Source: Closterium sp. NIES-65 (Eukaryota > Streptophyta > Zygnematophyceae > Desmidiales > Closteriaceae). Taken from it: a stretch of 64,000 nucleotides of DNA. Positions within the stretch are counted from its first letter, which is position 1. Each line of letters opens with the position of its first letter. Location: NCBI GenBank assembly GCA_948144175.1, contig CANXME010002327.1, forward strand, positions 124,001 through 188,000, written 5' to 3'. This document shows, in pieces, positions 44,913 to 54,210 of the stretch. A program made the position numbers and the translations under genes. The notes under the pieces were generated by a model. That model searched no databases and was not told the DNA's origin. It saw only the letters and a list, made by a program, of their open reading frames with translations.

Positions 44913-46283
44913 ATGGCTACCCCTAGTGTCCTAGCTTTTGACGCTGAGGGTAGGGCCATTGACTTTGACGTCTGGGTCGACGACATGCAGCTTTTCTTAT
45001 AGTGCGATAGGGCAGACGGCCTCTCCCTCTTTGACCTCACTTCTGGTGCCTCTCTTGCCCCCGCTGCTGATGCTGACGCCACTGTTCGCTCACAGTGGGC
45101 CACGCGCGATGCTGCTGCACGTCTTGCTGTGCGTCGCCACCTGCCTACCTCTGAGCGTGCGCACTTTAGCCAGTACAAGAGTGCTCAGACCTTGTACGAC
45201 GCTGTAGTTACATGCTACTCCTCCCCTGCCACTGCTGCACTGAGCCGCCTCATGCTACCGTACCTCTTCCCTGACCTTGCTGCCTTTCCCACAGTCGCTG
45301 ACCTCATTACGCACCTCCGCACTAGTGACACTCGCTACCGCGCTGCGCTTCCTGCTGAGTTCTGCGCCAAGAACCCCCCCCCCCCCCCCATGTACATCAC
45401 CCTCTACTACATAGTCATCCGTCTCCCTGACTCCCTTCGCGTAGTCAGGGACCACTTCCTCTCAGTTTGCCCCACCACTCTCACCGTTGACCTCCTCGAG
45501 AAGGCCCTCCTAGCAGCAAAAAAGAGCATAGTCGCTGTAGGAGCCTCTCGTGGTGACCCTCGTACCCCCATATTTGAGGGGTGTTCCCCCTCCCCTTTTT
45601 TGCCCTCTGTTGCCTCTGCTGCTGCGGCCGACCTCGATGGTCTGGAGTCGGTCGGTGCGGCGTCTACCCCTAGTGGGAAGCGTCCCTCTGGCAAGGGCAA
45701 GGGGGGCAGGGGCGCTGGAAGAGCTAGCGGGGGCGGTGGAGGCGGCGGTGGAGGCAGTGGAGGGGGTGGGGGTGGTGGTGGGAGTGGTGGCGGGGGTGGA
45801 GGTGTCGGCGGCGGCAGTGGAGGCGAAGGCGGCGGCAGCGATGGCGGTGGGAGCGGAGGTGGTGGAGGTGGCGGAGGTGGAGGAGGCGGTGGCGGAGGAG
45901 GAGGAGGAGGAGTTCGTGGCTCTTCGCAGAGGAGTGGCTCCGGTGGTGGTCAGCGCCAGCAGCAGCAGCGCAGTCGGGAGACCCTATTCCCTCAGCAGCT
46001 CCGTGAGTGGTACGCTGCACGCCAGCGGGGTGGGGGTACTTGTCCGTGCACCTACGTCCTGCGCACCGGCGACCGTGCGGGTGAGCAGTGTGGGGGTGCG
46101 CACCCCAGCCAGCGCTGCTTTGGCCGCCTGACGGACGCTTGGCGTCACCAGTTCCCTGAGGCCACTGAGATCCCTCGCTGGGGCGAGCTGTCTAGGGCAG
46201 GGGTAGCTATCTTTGACCTTGAATTTGATGCAATTCTTGCTGCTATGTATGCTGTGTCTATTAGTGATGAGGGTGAATGTTAG
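44913..46283 (+). pseudogene. Copia C gag
   Basis: The start is the ATG at 44,913 (MATPSVLAFDAEGR). One frame runs to 46,283 with a single internal stop, TAG at 45,000-45,002, where B has a Glu codon (FLECDRADG). The capsid-like part includes HFSQYKSAQTLYDAVV, LPYLFPDLAAF, VADLITHLRTSDTRY and VRDHFLSVCPTTLTVDLLEK. A C12-type run encodes a proline stretch. A ~90-residue Gly-rich tract, FPQQLREWYAARQRGGG, and a zinc-knuckle-like CTYVLRTG...CGGAHPSQRC (CX13CX3HX4C) follow. The TAG at 46,281 ends gag-like sequence just before the protease; sister copies read through at this point, so it is a mutation and not a programmed stop. Confidence 0.9.
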
Positions 46284-47926
46284 CGGTGTTTCCCGCCCGA
46301 CCTGAGCATTGAGACTGCTGCTCTAGGTGCTGGTGAGGCTGCTTCTCTTGGTGCTAGCGAGGCTGCTGCTCTAGGTGCTAGTGCGTCTGCTTCCTCCGGT
46401 ACTGGTGAGTCTGCCCTCTCAGGTACTACGTCGGCTTCGGCCTCCCACACCTTCACACTTGACTCGGGGGCTTCTCGCTCCTTCTTTTGAGACCGCACCA
46501 CACTCGCGCCGCTTGGTCGGCCAGTTGCAGTCTCCCTGGCAGACCCCTCTGGGGGTCCTGTCCTCTCTCACTTCTCCACTGTCCTCCCGTGTCCGGCGGC
46601 CCCCTCTAGCACCCTATCTGGTCTTAACCTCCCCTCGTTCTCTACGAAGTTGGTGAGTGGTGCTGACCTACAGGATGCGGGGGTTCACCAGTTCACTCTT
46701 GCGAGTCAGCGGGTGACCCACTGCACGGACGCTCGGACAGGCCGACACCTGGCCACGTTTACACGACGGCCGAGGTCGATCCTGTACACACTGACCACTT
46801 CGTCTCCTTCAGTCACTGCGTTTGGCCAGGTAGCTGCGTCGGGTCAGGTGCTACCTGCAGCGTCCAGGTCTGGTCCTGAGTCTGCCCCGTGCTCGTGTCG
46901 CCTCCTGTCTCACGAGACTCTCCTCTGGCACCACCGCCTTGGTCACCCCTCCCTACTTCGTCTCCGAAGCATGGCCTCCCGTGTCCTTGTCTCTGGTCTT
47001 CCCCGGTCCCTCCCTCCCCTTCCTCCGGGGCCTGGCCCTACCTGTGTCGAGGGGCACCAGCGGGCTGCCCCTCACTCCTCTCAGTTTCCTCCGACAGAGA
47101 ACCCGCTGCAGACGCTTCACATGGACGTGTGGGGCCCAGCCCGTGTCCGTGGACAGGGTCACGAGCGCTACTTCATGCTGGTGGTTGACGACTACTCGCG
47201 TTACACCACGGTGTTCCCCTTGCGCAGCAAGGGTGATGTCACTGAGGTGTTGATCGACTGGATCCGCGCAGCTCGTCTCCAGCTCAGGCGGAGCTTCGGC
47301 TCGGACTTTCCTGTTCTGCGTCTGCACTCTGACAGAGGCGGAGAGTTCTCCTCTGGCCTTCTGCGAGCCTACTGTCGTGCACGAGGCATCCGCCAGACCT
47401 TCACGCTTCCGGAATCTCCACAGCAAAATGGGATTGCTGAGCGCCGCATAGGCATGGTCATGGACGTCGCTCGTACGTCCATGATGCATGCGGCTGCCCC
47501 CATTTTCTGTGGCCGTTTGCGGTGAGGTACGCGGCGCATCAGATCAACCTTCAGCCCAGGGTCTCCATGACGGAGACCTCCCCAGCTTTGCTGTGGACGG
47601 GGAAGGTTGGCGATGCGTCTGCGTTCCGTGTCTGGGGATCTCGGGCGTTTGTCCGCGACTTGTCTGCGGACAAGCTGTCCCCTTTTGCTGGTCCTCGCGT
47701 CTTCCTGGGTTTCTCCCCTGACGCGCCAGGGTGGCAGTTCTACCACCCCACCTCTCGCCGTGTTCTGTCCTCCCAGGACGTCACGCTCGACGAGTCGGTC
47801 CCCTACTACCGTCTCTTCCCCTACCGCACTCCGTCCCTCCCCGCGCCACCGCTCTTCCTTGTGCGAGGTCCCCCTCCGGTAGACCCCCTCCCCCCTCAGG
47901 GTCCTGCCCCTTCAGGTGTGTCCTAG
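46284..47926 (+). pseudogene. Copia C protease and integrase
   Basis: It continues in the gag frame. The aspartic protease is FTLDSGASRSFF with an intact DSG, followed at once by a TGA (46,488-46,490) in place of Arg. The HHCC finger LLWHHRLGHPSLLRL...GPTCVEG has lost the first Cys of the CxxC pair through a short deletion. The integrase core has MDVWGPARV, VDDYSRYTT, LHSDRGGEFSS and QQNGIAERRIGM, all catalytic residues present. A 1-bp deletion in the C run before IFCGRLR (about 47,503) shifts frame. The integrase C-terminal block (VWGSRAFVRDLSADKL, GWQFYHPTSR) lies in the new frame, ending at TAG 47,924-47,926. Confidence 0.9.
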
Positions 47927-50857
47927 GTAGATGTTGTTGAGCCTGTCGAGGTCGCTGGTGACTCTGGTGCTGCTGAGGGTGCTAAGCCTGGGGGTGCTCA
48001 CTCTTGGGGTGCTGAGCGTGTGGGTGCTACGCCTGGGGGTGCTGAGCCTGAGGGTACTACGACTGGGGGTGCTGAGCCTGGGGGTGCTGAGTCTGGGGGT
48101 GCTGAGCTTGGGGGTGCTACGCCTGGGGGTGCTGATCCTGGGGGTGCTAAGCCTGGGGGTGCTACGCCTGGAGGTGCTGAGCTTGGGGGTGCGGAGCCTG
48201 AGGGAGCTGGGCGTGCTGGTGCTGTGACTGGCGGTTCTGCGGGTGCTTCATCTCGCCGGGAGCCACTCTCTCCACAGGAGCTGCGTGAGTGGTTTGCCCG
48301 GCGCTGGAGGCGAGCTGCTGGAGCTGGAGGTGCTGGGGGTACTAGAGGTTCTGTTGCTGCTGTAGGAGCTGGTGCCACGGGTCCCGGAGGTGCTCGTACT
48401 GAGAGTACTGGAGCTGCTGGACATGCGGGTACTTCTGGAGCTAGAGCTGCTGCGGGTGTTGGCGCGGAGGCTACTGCTATCGGTCTTGGAGGCGGTCCTG
48501 CTGGGGGTACTACTGGTGCTGCTGGAGGTACTGGAGCTGGAGCTGCTACTGGTGCTGGTGCTGCCCTTGGGGGTGCTGGTGCTATCCCTGCTGTGTCTGG
48601 AGTCGCCGCGCGGCCTCGACCGTACTTCGTTCCGTTCCTTCAGCAGGTTCTTGGTCTCCCGTCTTCTACTGGTCCTCCTCCTCCATTAGAGTGTCCACAG
48701 CCAGTCCCGTCGCAGTTACACTTACACCCGGCCTCCCCACTGCCTACTCCGTCTCCCTACACTGGTCCTACTCGAGGTCTTGCTGAGCGTCGTGAGCCTG
48801 CGTCTCACCCTGCGTCGCCTGTCCGTGCTGCTCGCACTAGTGGTCGCGGTTCGCGTCAGCGTCCTCCTCCTGTCCCTGGCACGCACCGGATGTCTCTGCG
48901 TCCGTCCAGTGCTCCTCTGCGTGCCCCTTTGCCGTCTCCTCCTGAGTCTTCTCTTCCTGCTCTTGCCGAACCAGAGTCGGACTCTCTTCGTGCTTCCAGT
49001 CCTACTGTCACGCGTCTCCTTGCTACTGTTGTTACTGACCCTTCCTTTGAGTCCACTGCTGCGTCTGCCCTAGTTGCTGAGCTCGTCGACTTTGCTGCTC
49101 GCTGTCGTCTAGACTACGCCGCCAGTCTTGTTGCTGAGTCTGAGTCTTTCTGTCCTCCGTTCGTCGGGGGTCAGTGTGCCCTTGGCACGGACGTCCTCGA
49201 GGACAGGCAGGAGGAGTTCCAGTGCTTGGCCGCTGCTTCACCTCATCTCGTGTCCGTACTGCTTACCCCTGAGGGAGACCCGGATGCACTTCACATCCTC
49301 ACTCCGCGCTCTTACACGGAGGCGATAGAGGGTCCCTACTCCTCTCAGTGGCAGGCAGCTATGGACGCAGAGATGGCTTCCTACGTTGACGCTGTTCCCC
49401 CTCCTGGGGCGAACATCGTCAGTGGCATGTGGATTTTCAGGGTGAAGCGACCGCCGGGTTCTCCGCCTGTCTTCAAGGCTCGTTACGTGGCTCGTGGCTT
49501 CAGTCAGCGACAGGGAGTTGACTACTTTCAGACCTTCTCTCCCACCCCGAAGATGACCACTCTTTGGGTACTGCTGCACATAGCTGCTCACCGTGACTAC
49601 GAGCTACACTCTCTTGACTTCAGCACTGCTTTCTTGCAGGGCTGCATGCACGAGAATATCTGGCTGCGTCGCCCACCTGGCTTCACTGGGTATTTTCCTC
49701 CTGGCACCCAGTGGAGCCTCCGGCCGCCAGTCTACGGTCTCCGCCAGGCACCGCGTGAGTGGCACGACACACTGAGGACTACACTTGCGGCTCTTGGGTT
49801 TGCTCCCTCTACTGCTGACCCGTCGCTGTTTCTGCGCACCGACACTTCTTTGCCGCCATTCTACGTCCTCGTGTACATCGACGACTTGGTCTTTGCCACA
49901 GGTGACACTGCTGGACTCGCCCACGTGAAGTCCGAGCTGCAGAAGAGAGACACGTGCACTGACCTGGGTGAACTGCGCAGCTACCTTGGCTTGCAGATCA
50001 CTCGGGACAGAGCACGCCGCACCATTACCCTGACTCAGTCACACATGGTGCAGCAGGTCCTTCAGCGCTTCGGCTTCACGTACTCCTCGCCTCAGGCCAC
50101 TCCTCTGCCTACTCGCCACTCGCTCTCAGCTCTGCCTTCGGATGAGTCCATAGAGCCGAGTGGCCCGTACCCAGAGCTTGTTGGCTGCCTCATGTACCTG
50201 ATGACCTGCACACGACCTGACCTTGCATACCCTCTTAGCATTCTCGCACGCTATGTTGCTCCTGGGAGACACAGACCGGAGCACATGGCTGCAGCAAAGA
50301 GGGTGTTGCGCTACTTGTGCAGTACGTCGGGCATGGGGCTTGTGCTTGGAGGGCAGAGTCCAGTGGTCCTTACTGGGCACGCAGACGCTTCTTGGGCTGA
50401 CGACCAGGCTACGCAGCAGTCGTCACAGGGTTACACCTTCAGCCTTGGTTCCGGCTCTGTTTCATGGCGGGCTACTCGCTCGTCTTCTGTTCTCGGCTCC
50501 AGTTGTGAGGCTGAGATCTACGCAGGAGCCATGGCTGTACAGGAGCTTCGCTGGCTCACCTACTTGCTGACTGACCTCGGAGAGCCACCTCGTTCTCCTC
50601 CAGTGCTGCACGTAGACAACAAGGCCATGCTGGCCTTGTGTCGGGAGCAGCGACTGGAGCACAGAACGAAGCATATTGCTCTCCGCTACTTTCTTGCTCG
50701 TGAGCTGCAGCAGCGTGGTCAGCTGCGTCTTGCGTACGTGGCCTCTGAGGCCAACACTGCTGACATCTTCACCAAGGCGCTTGCGCCTTGTGACCATCAG
50801 CGCTTCTGTACTCAGCTGGGCCTTGTGCCTACCTTGCCTTACTTGCTCACCTCTTGA
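47927..50857 (+). pseudogene. Copia C linker, reverse transcriptase and RNase H
   Basis: A 945-codon open frame is available from ATG 48,020, and the natural frame enters from the integrase. The linker has AEPGG/ATPGG pentapeptides, SPQELREWFARRW (48,268-48,306) and GA-rich repeats. The conserved PYFVPFLQQVLGLPS lead-in and RT follow, with WIFRVKRPPGS, FKARYVARGFSQ, LDFSTAFLQG, VYGLRQAPREWHD and YIDDLVFAT (Val to Ile in the catalytic box, tolerated in many RTs). RNase H has TGHADASWADD, SCEAEIYAGAM, VDNKAMLAL, RYFLARELQQRGQLR and ANTADIFTKAL, closing with LLTS. An internal in-frame deletion removes WKSTGT in the pre-RT segment. This is the longest intact RT-RNase H frame in the window. Confidence 0.92.
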
Positions 50858-51070
50858 CCTTGCTTGTACTGTTACATATATATATACACCTGCTCTTGCT
50901 TGTCTAGCCTTTTTATATATATGTACTCCTGCATGTGAACTGGCCTTGTGGCCTTGAACTTGTGCTCGGAATGTGTGGTGACTTTGTGATCCACCCTGAG
51001 CTTGCTTTGCTTTGCTTTGCTTGACTGGTCTTGTGACCCCTTGTTCTCCCCCAATTTGCCTATAGGGGTG

Positions 51071-51199
51071 TGTCAGAACATTATAGCTTATGCATATTGT
51101 GTAGGCTATAGTGGGGTAGCCCACAAGGGGTACAACCCAATTAGGGTTAGTACTTGTACCCAATTCATTCATAGTTCATTCATTCCTTGTTTCTTCTCA
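51071..51199 (+). repeat. 3' LTR of copia C
   Basis: This 129-bp LTR is preceded by the tract ATAGGGGTG and by the conserved block CTTGTGCTCGGAATGTGTGG...GATCCACCCTGAGCTTGC (about 50,957-51,005). It is followed by the duplication CACTT. Confidence 0.95.
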
Positions 51200-51384
51200 C
51201 ACTTGGTATTCAGAGCCTACGATCTCTTCTCGGACCGCACCCACACGTTCGCTTCCCCACTATCTCAATTTTTTGGGGGTAGTAGACGTCTGTCTGCGAC
51301 ACAGCACCGCCGCTCGTAGTGCTCTCTCGTAAGCACGCATGGCCACGACAGAGGCTCTTGCCGAGCTTGCCCGACACCCCCGCC

Positions 51385-52576
51385 ATGGCCGAATTCACGC
51401 TCGCGACGTTGACGCAGGAGCAACTTGACCGTCTGGTGCGCCAAGTTGAAGAATCGGCGCTCGAAATTGCGACACTCACGGCGGAACGTGACTCTGCGCG
51501 TCAGCAATCTACGGTGAATACTCCGACGCCACCACACGCACCTGCAAATGCACCTGCACAATCGGAGGAGCGGATCGTCGTTTCATCAGGCACATCAACA
51601 CAGAATGACAGCGTGGGACAGCGCTCAGGCGCAGCCAGTGATGGCGCCGCCCAACCGATGCCGGGCATGGGGGGAAACAGGGTCGCACCAAGCCCGCGGG
51701 AGCCTCGTGAAGCCCGCCGGCACGTGGAGTTTGCGGCGACAGGTGGCGAACAGGTCATTATGGCACCAATGCCACTTAAGCCGCAGTGCCCGCCCTGTTT
51801 CAGCCCAAGTCAGCGTGGAGGTCCGACGGTTCAGTCGTGGGTCTTCACGATGAACGTATTTTTTTTATGCAAACTACGTCGAGTCAGACGCAGCGAATAT
51901 CAGATACGCCGTCTCGCTACTGAGGGGCCCCGCCATGGACTGGTGGCGAGTCATCGTGACGTCGCCACGCGCCTACGAGCCACCGTCGCAAGAGGAAGGG
52001 CCCACGGGTCCAGCTGTCACGTGGAGTTCATTCTGCGAAACTGCCCAGTACAGCACGTGGGATGCGTGGAGCGCAGGGCTTCGGGCGCGCTTTGAGCCAA
52101 TCGCGGCTTCTATTTCGGCGCGTCAGAGACTACGTACTTGGTGGCAGCTCGGGTCGGTTCAAGACTACACGAGCGGTTTTCTCGCATGATGCGAGCAAGT
52201 CGGCTACATGCACGAAGCGGAGCGGGTGGACCGTTACGTTGGAGGGCTGAAGCCAGACATCTCGCACGAGATCATGCTACGTGGGCTCTCGAACTTTAAC
52301 GAGATTCTTGCGCTCGCCGAGAAAATCGACATTTTGCGCCGTCCGAGACCGGGGTCCTACTACGGACATCGCCCTTGGGGACCGATCGAGCATGCCACCG
52401 TACATGCCGTTGCGACGAATGCAGCTGCCGCGCCGTTTAAGGGGCGCTGCTTTGCTTGCAATAGGCCGGGCCATCGCAAGAGTGAATGCCCAGAGGAGTT
52501 GAGGCGCCGCGGAGCAGAGCAGGGGAGGGAGTCTTCAAGGCAGGGAAACGCCAGTAGGAATCGGGCTAACTACTGA
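51385..52576 (+). pseudogene. Gypsy D gag with CCHC zinc knuckle
   Basis: The ATG at 51,385 starts MAEFTLATLTQEQLDRLVRQ, followed by a predicted coiled-coil-like segment (VEESALEIATLTAERDSARQ) and a Pro/Ala-rich stretch. A frameshift in a T run near 51,855-51,865 separates the N-terminal part from the retrotransposon-gag core (RGPAMDWWRVIV, WSAGLRARFEPIAASIS, QRLRTWWQLGSVQDYTSGF). A TGA at 52,187-52,189 follows GFLA, then MHEAERVDRYVGGLKPDIS and CFACNRPGHRKSEC, a perfect CX2CX4HX4C nucleic-acid-binding knuckle. It would form the particle and package RNA. It follows the LTR and PBS of D with copia C lying between. Confidence 0.9.
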
Positions 52577-52679
52577 CGAGACTGCCTGCTCGCCCAACCC
52601 CACCGACCCTCACCGAGTCACAGTACCGATTCATACTATCGATCGGGCTCGGACGAATAAGGAGGGTACAGCGACGGAT

Positions 52680-53041
52680 TGCCCAGTACTGATCCACGGG
52701 AAAATACAGGGAGCAACAGTGAAGATTTTTATCGACGGAGGAGCAAGTCACAGTTTAGTTAATACTGCATCCGCACAAAAACTGCAACTGACACTTAGCC
52801 GTTGTTTACCTGAGATAGATGCATGCTTAGTTGATGGCACGCCACTGGCCATACGGGAAAGGGTGGAGAGAGTCAAAGTCCGATGCGGGGGAAATTTCGG
52901 ATTTACACAGGAAATGCTCGCGACGACACTGGATAGGCACGACATTTTACTGGGACGTGATTGGCTGCGACGGTATAACCCGCGAATTGACTGGACGATG
53001 GGTAGCTGCACTGTGCGAAGTAGCGGTAACTGGGTTGAGCT
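52680..53041 (+). pseudogene. Gypsy D aspartic protease, interrupted by copia G
   Basis: This retropepsin-type domain starts near CPVLIHGKIQGATVKIFIDG with the active-site block FIDGGASHSLV. LTLSRCLPEIDACLVDGTPL and a GRDWLRRYNPRIDW C-terminal part follow. At 53,041 it is cut by copia G within the target GAGCT, and the following codons resume at 59,833. The domain itself has no stop. DGGA in place of the usual D-(S/T)-G-A is notable but seems to be the family state, since the minus-strand relative has DGKT. Confidence 0.87.
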
Positions 53042-53173
53042 TGTCAAACATTATATATGTTCTGCTTGTGTAGGCTACAGTGGGTTAGCCTATAGGGGGT
53101 ACACAATTCTAGGGTTTCCCACTTGTACTCATTTCACTGCTAGTTCATTCATTCCTGTTCGCTTATTCTCACA
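53042..53173 (+). repeat. 5' LTR of copia G
   Basis: This 132-bp LTR begins TGTCAAACATTATATATG and ends TTCTCACA. The first difference from the 3' LTR is TGTC versus TGTT. Confidence 0.95.
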
Positions 53174-53190
53174 TGGTATAGAGCGGGTCC
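53174..53190 (+). other. Primer-binding site of copia G
   Basis: TGGTATAGAGCGGGTCC directly abuts the LTR. Like A and B it lacks the C after TGGTAT relative to the initiator Met-tRNA complement. Confidence 0.72.
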
Positions 53191-53269
53191 TTCTACGGAC
53201 CGTTTTTTTGGGCCCACCGAAGCGCCCCCCGAGGCGCGATTTTTTTTAGCGACCCCTCGGGTCGTCATT

Positions 53270-54090
53270 TTCCCTGCGGCCCCGCCGCTTTCACTGACGC
53301 GGCCCCGCCGCCCTCTCTGACGGGGCCCCGCCGCCGGCCCTTACGCGGCCCCGTCGCCGGCTCTCACGCGGCCCCGCAGCAGGCTCTGTCGCGGCCCCGC
53401 CCCGGCCTTTACGCGGCCCCGCCGCCTGCTCTCACGCGGCCCCGCCCCGGCTCCTTCGCGGCCCCGCCGCCTGCTCTCGCGCGGCCCCGCCCCGGCTTCT
53501 ACGCGGCCCCGCCCCGGCTTTCACGCGGCCCCGCCGACGGCTCTGTCGCGGCCCCGCCCAGGCCCTTACGCGGCCCCGCCGCCTGCCCCCGTCGCGGCCC
53601 GGTCGCCTCCTGACGGCCCCGCCGTCCCTTCGTGACGGCCCCGCCGTCCCCTCCTGTCGGCTCCTGCCGTCCCCTTCTACCGGCCCCGCAACTGCTCCTG
53701 CTGGCCCCGCCGCTGCACCTACCGGCCCCCACCACCCACCCCCCCCTTTTCCCGTCGCCTGTCGAGGCGACCTGAGGGGGCCGCTTGCGGTGGCAGGTGT
53801 GTGGCCTCCCCTGCTTCTCCTCCTCCTTCATCGCTCACCTGCAGCAGCCGAGCCGCCCCACCGCCGAGCCGCCCTGCACCCGAGCCGCCCAGCAGCCGAG
53901 CCGCCCTGCCGCCGAGCCGCCGGGTCGCTGAGTTGCTGAGCTGCAGTTGCTGCCGAGCCGCCCTGCCGCCGAGCCGCCGAGTCACCGAGCTGGTGAGCTG
54001 CAGTTGCTGCCGAGCCGCCTTGCCGCCGAGCCGCCCGAGTCGCCCGAGCCGCCGAGCTGCCGAGCCGCTGAGTCGCCGAGCCTACTCTTC
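53270..54090 (+). repeat. Two-module GC-rich leader of copia G
   Basis: Module 1 (about 53,275-53,730) is a degenerate ~20-24-bp array of GCGGCCCCGCCGCC/CGGCTCT-type units. Module 2 (about 53,845-54,080) is an array of GCCGAGCCGCCCTGCC units. A hairpin with 7-bp stem lies between them (53,754-53,771). Confidence 0.78.
53754..53771 (+). other. Leader hairpin of copia G
   Basis: GTCGCCT-GTCG-AGGCGAC forms a perfect 7-bp stem with a 4-nt loop, followed by CTGAGGGGGCCGC. The same structure occurs in element H with one base pair swapped in both arms. Confidence 0.6.
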
Positions 54091-54210
54091 CCACCACTGG
54101 TGAGCTCTTGCCCTGCTAGCACGCTGCGCGTCGCCTGCTTGCCTGCCTGCCTGCCTTTTGGCTTGCCTGGCTGCCTGCCTTCCTGCTGCTAGTCCTGCTC
54201 CTGCTTCTAC

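Larger units (their letters stand above)
43613..51199 (+). mobile_element. Ty1/copia LTR retrotransposon C, full length, near-intact
   Basis: This 7,587-bp plus-strand element has 129-bp LTRs (43,613-43,741 and 51,071-51,199) that differ at a single position, TG...CA ends and target duplication CACTT (43,608-43,612 and 51,200-51,204). It carries PBS, two-module leader, gag, protease, integrase, linker, RT and RNase H. It is the youngest copy here. Its known lesions are few: TAG at 45,000 and 46,281, TGA at 46,488, a 1-bp deletion in a C run near 47,503, and TAG at 47,924. It sits at the LTR-PBS junction of gypsy D. Confidence 0.96.

Noticed and set aside
46281-46283. Programmed gag/pol stop in copia C
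   Set aside because: The other copies read through at this position, and B's stop is elsewhere, so it is a mutation.
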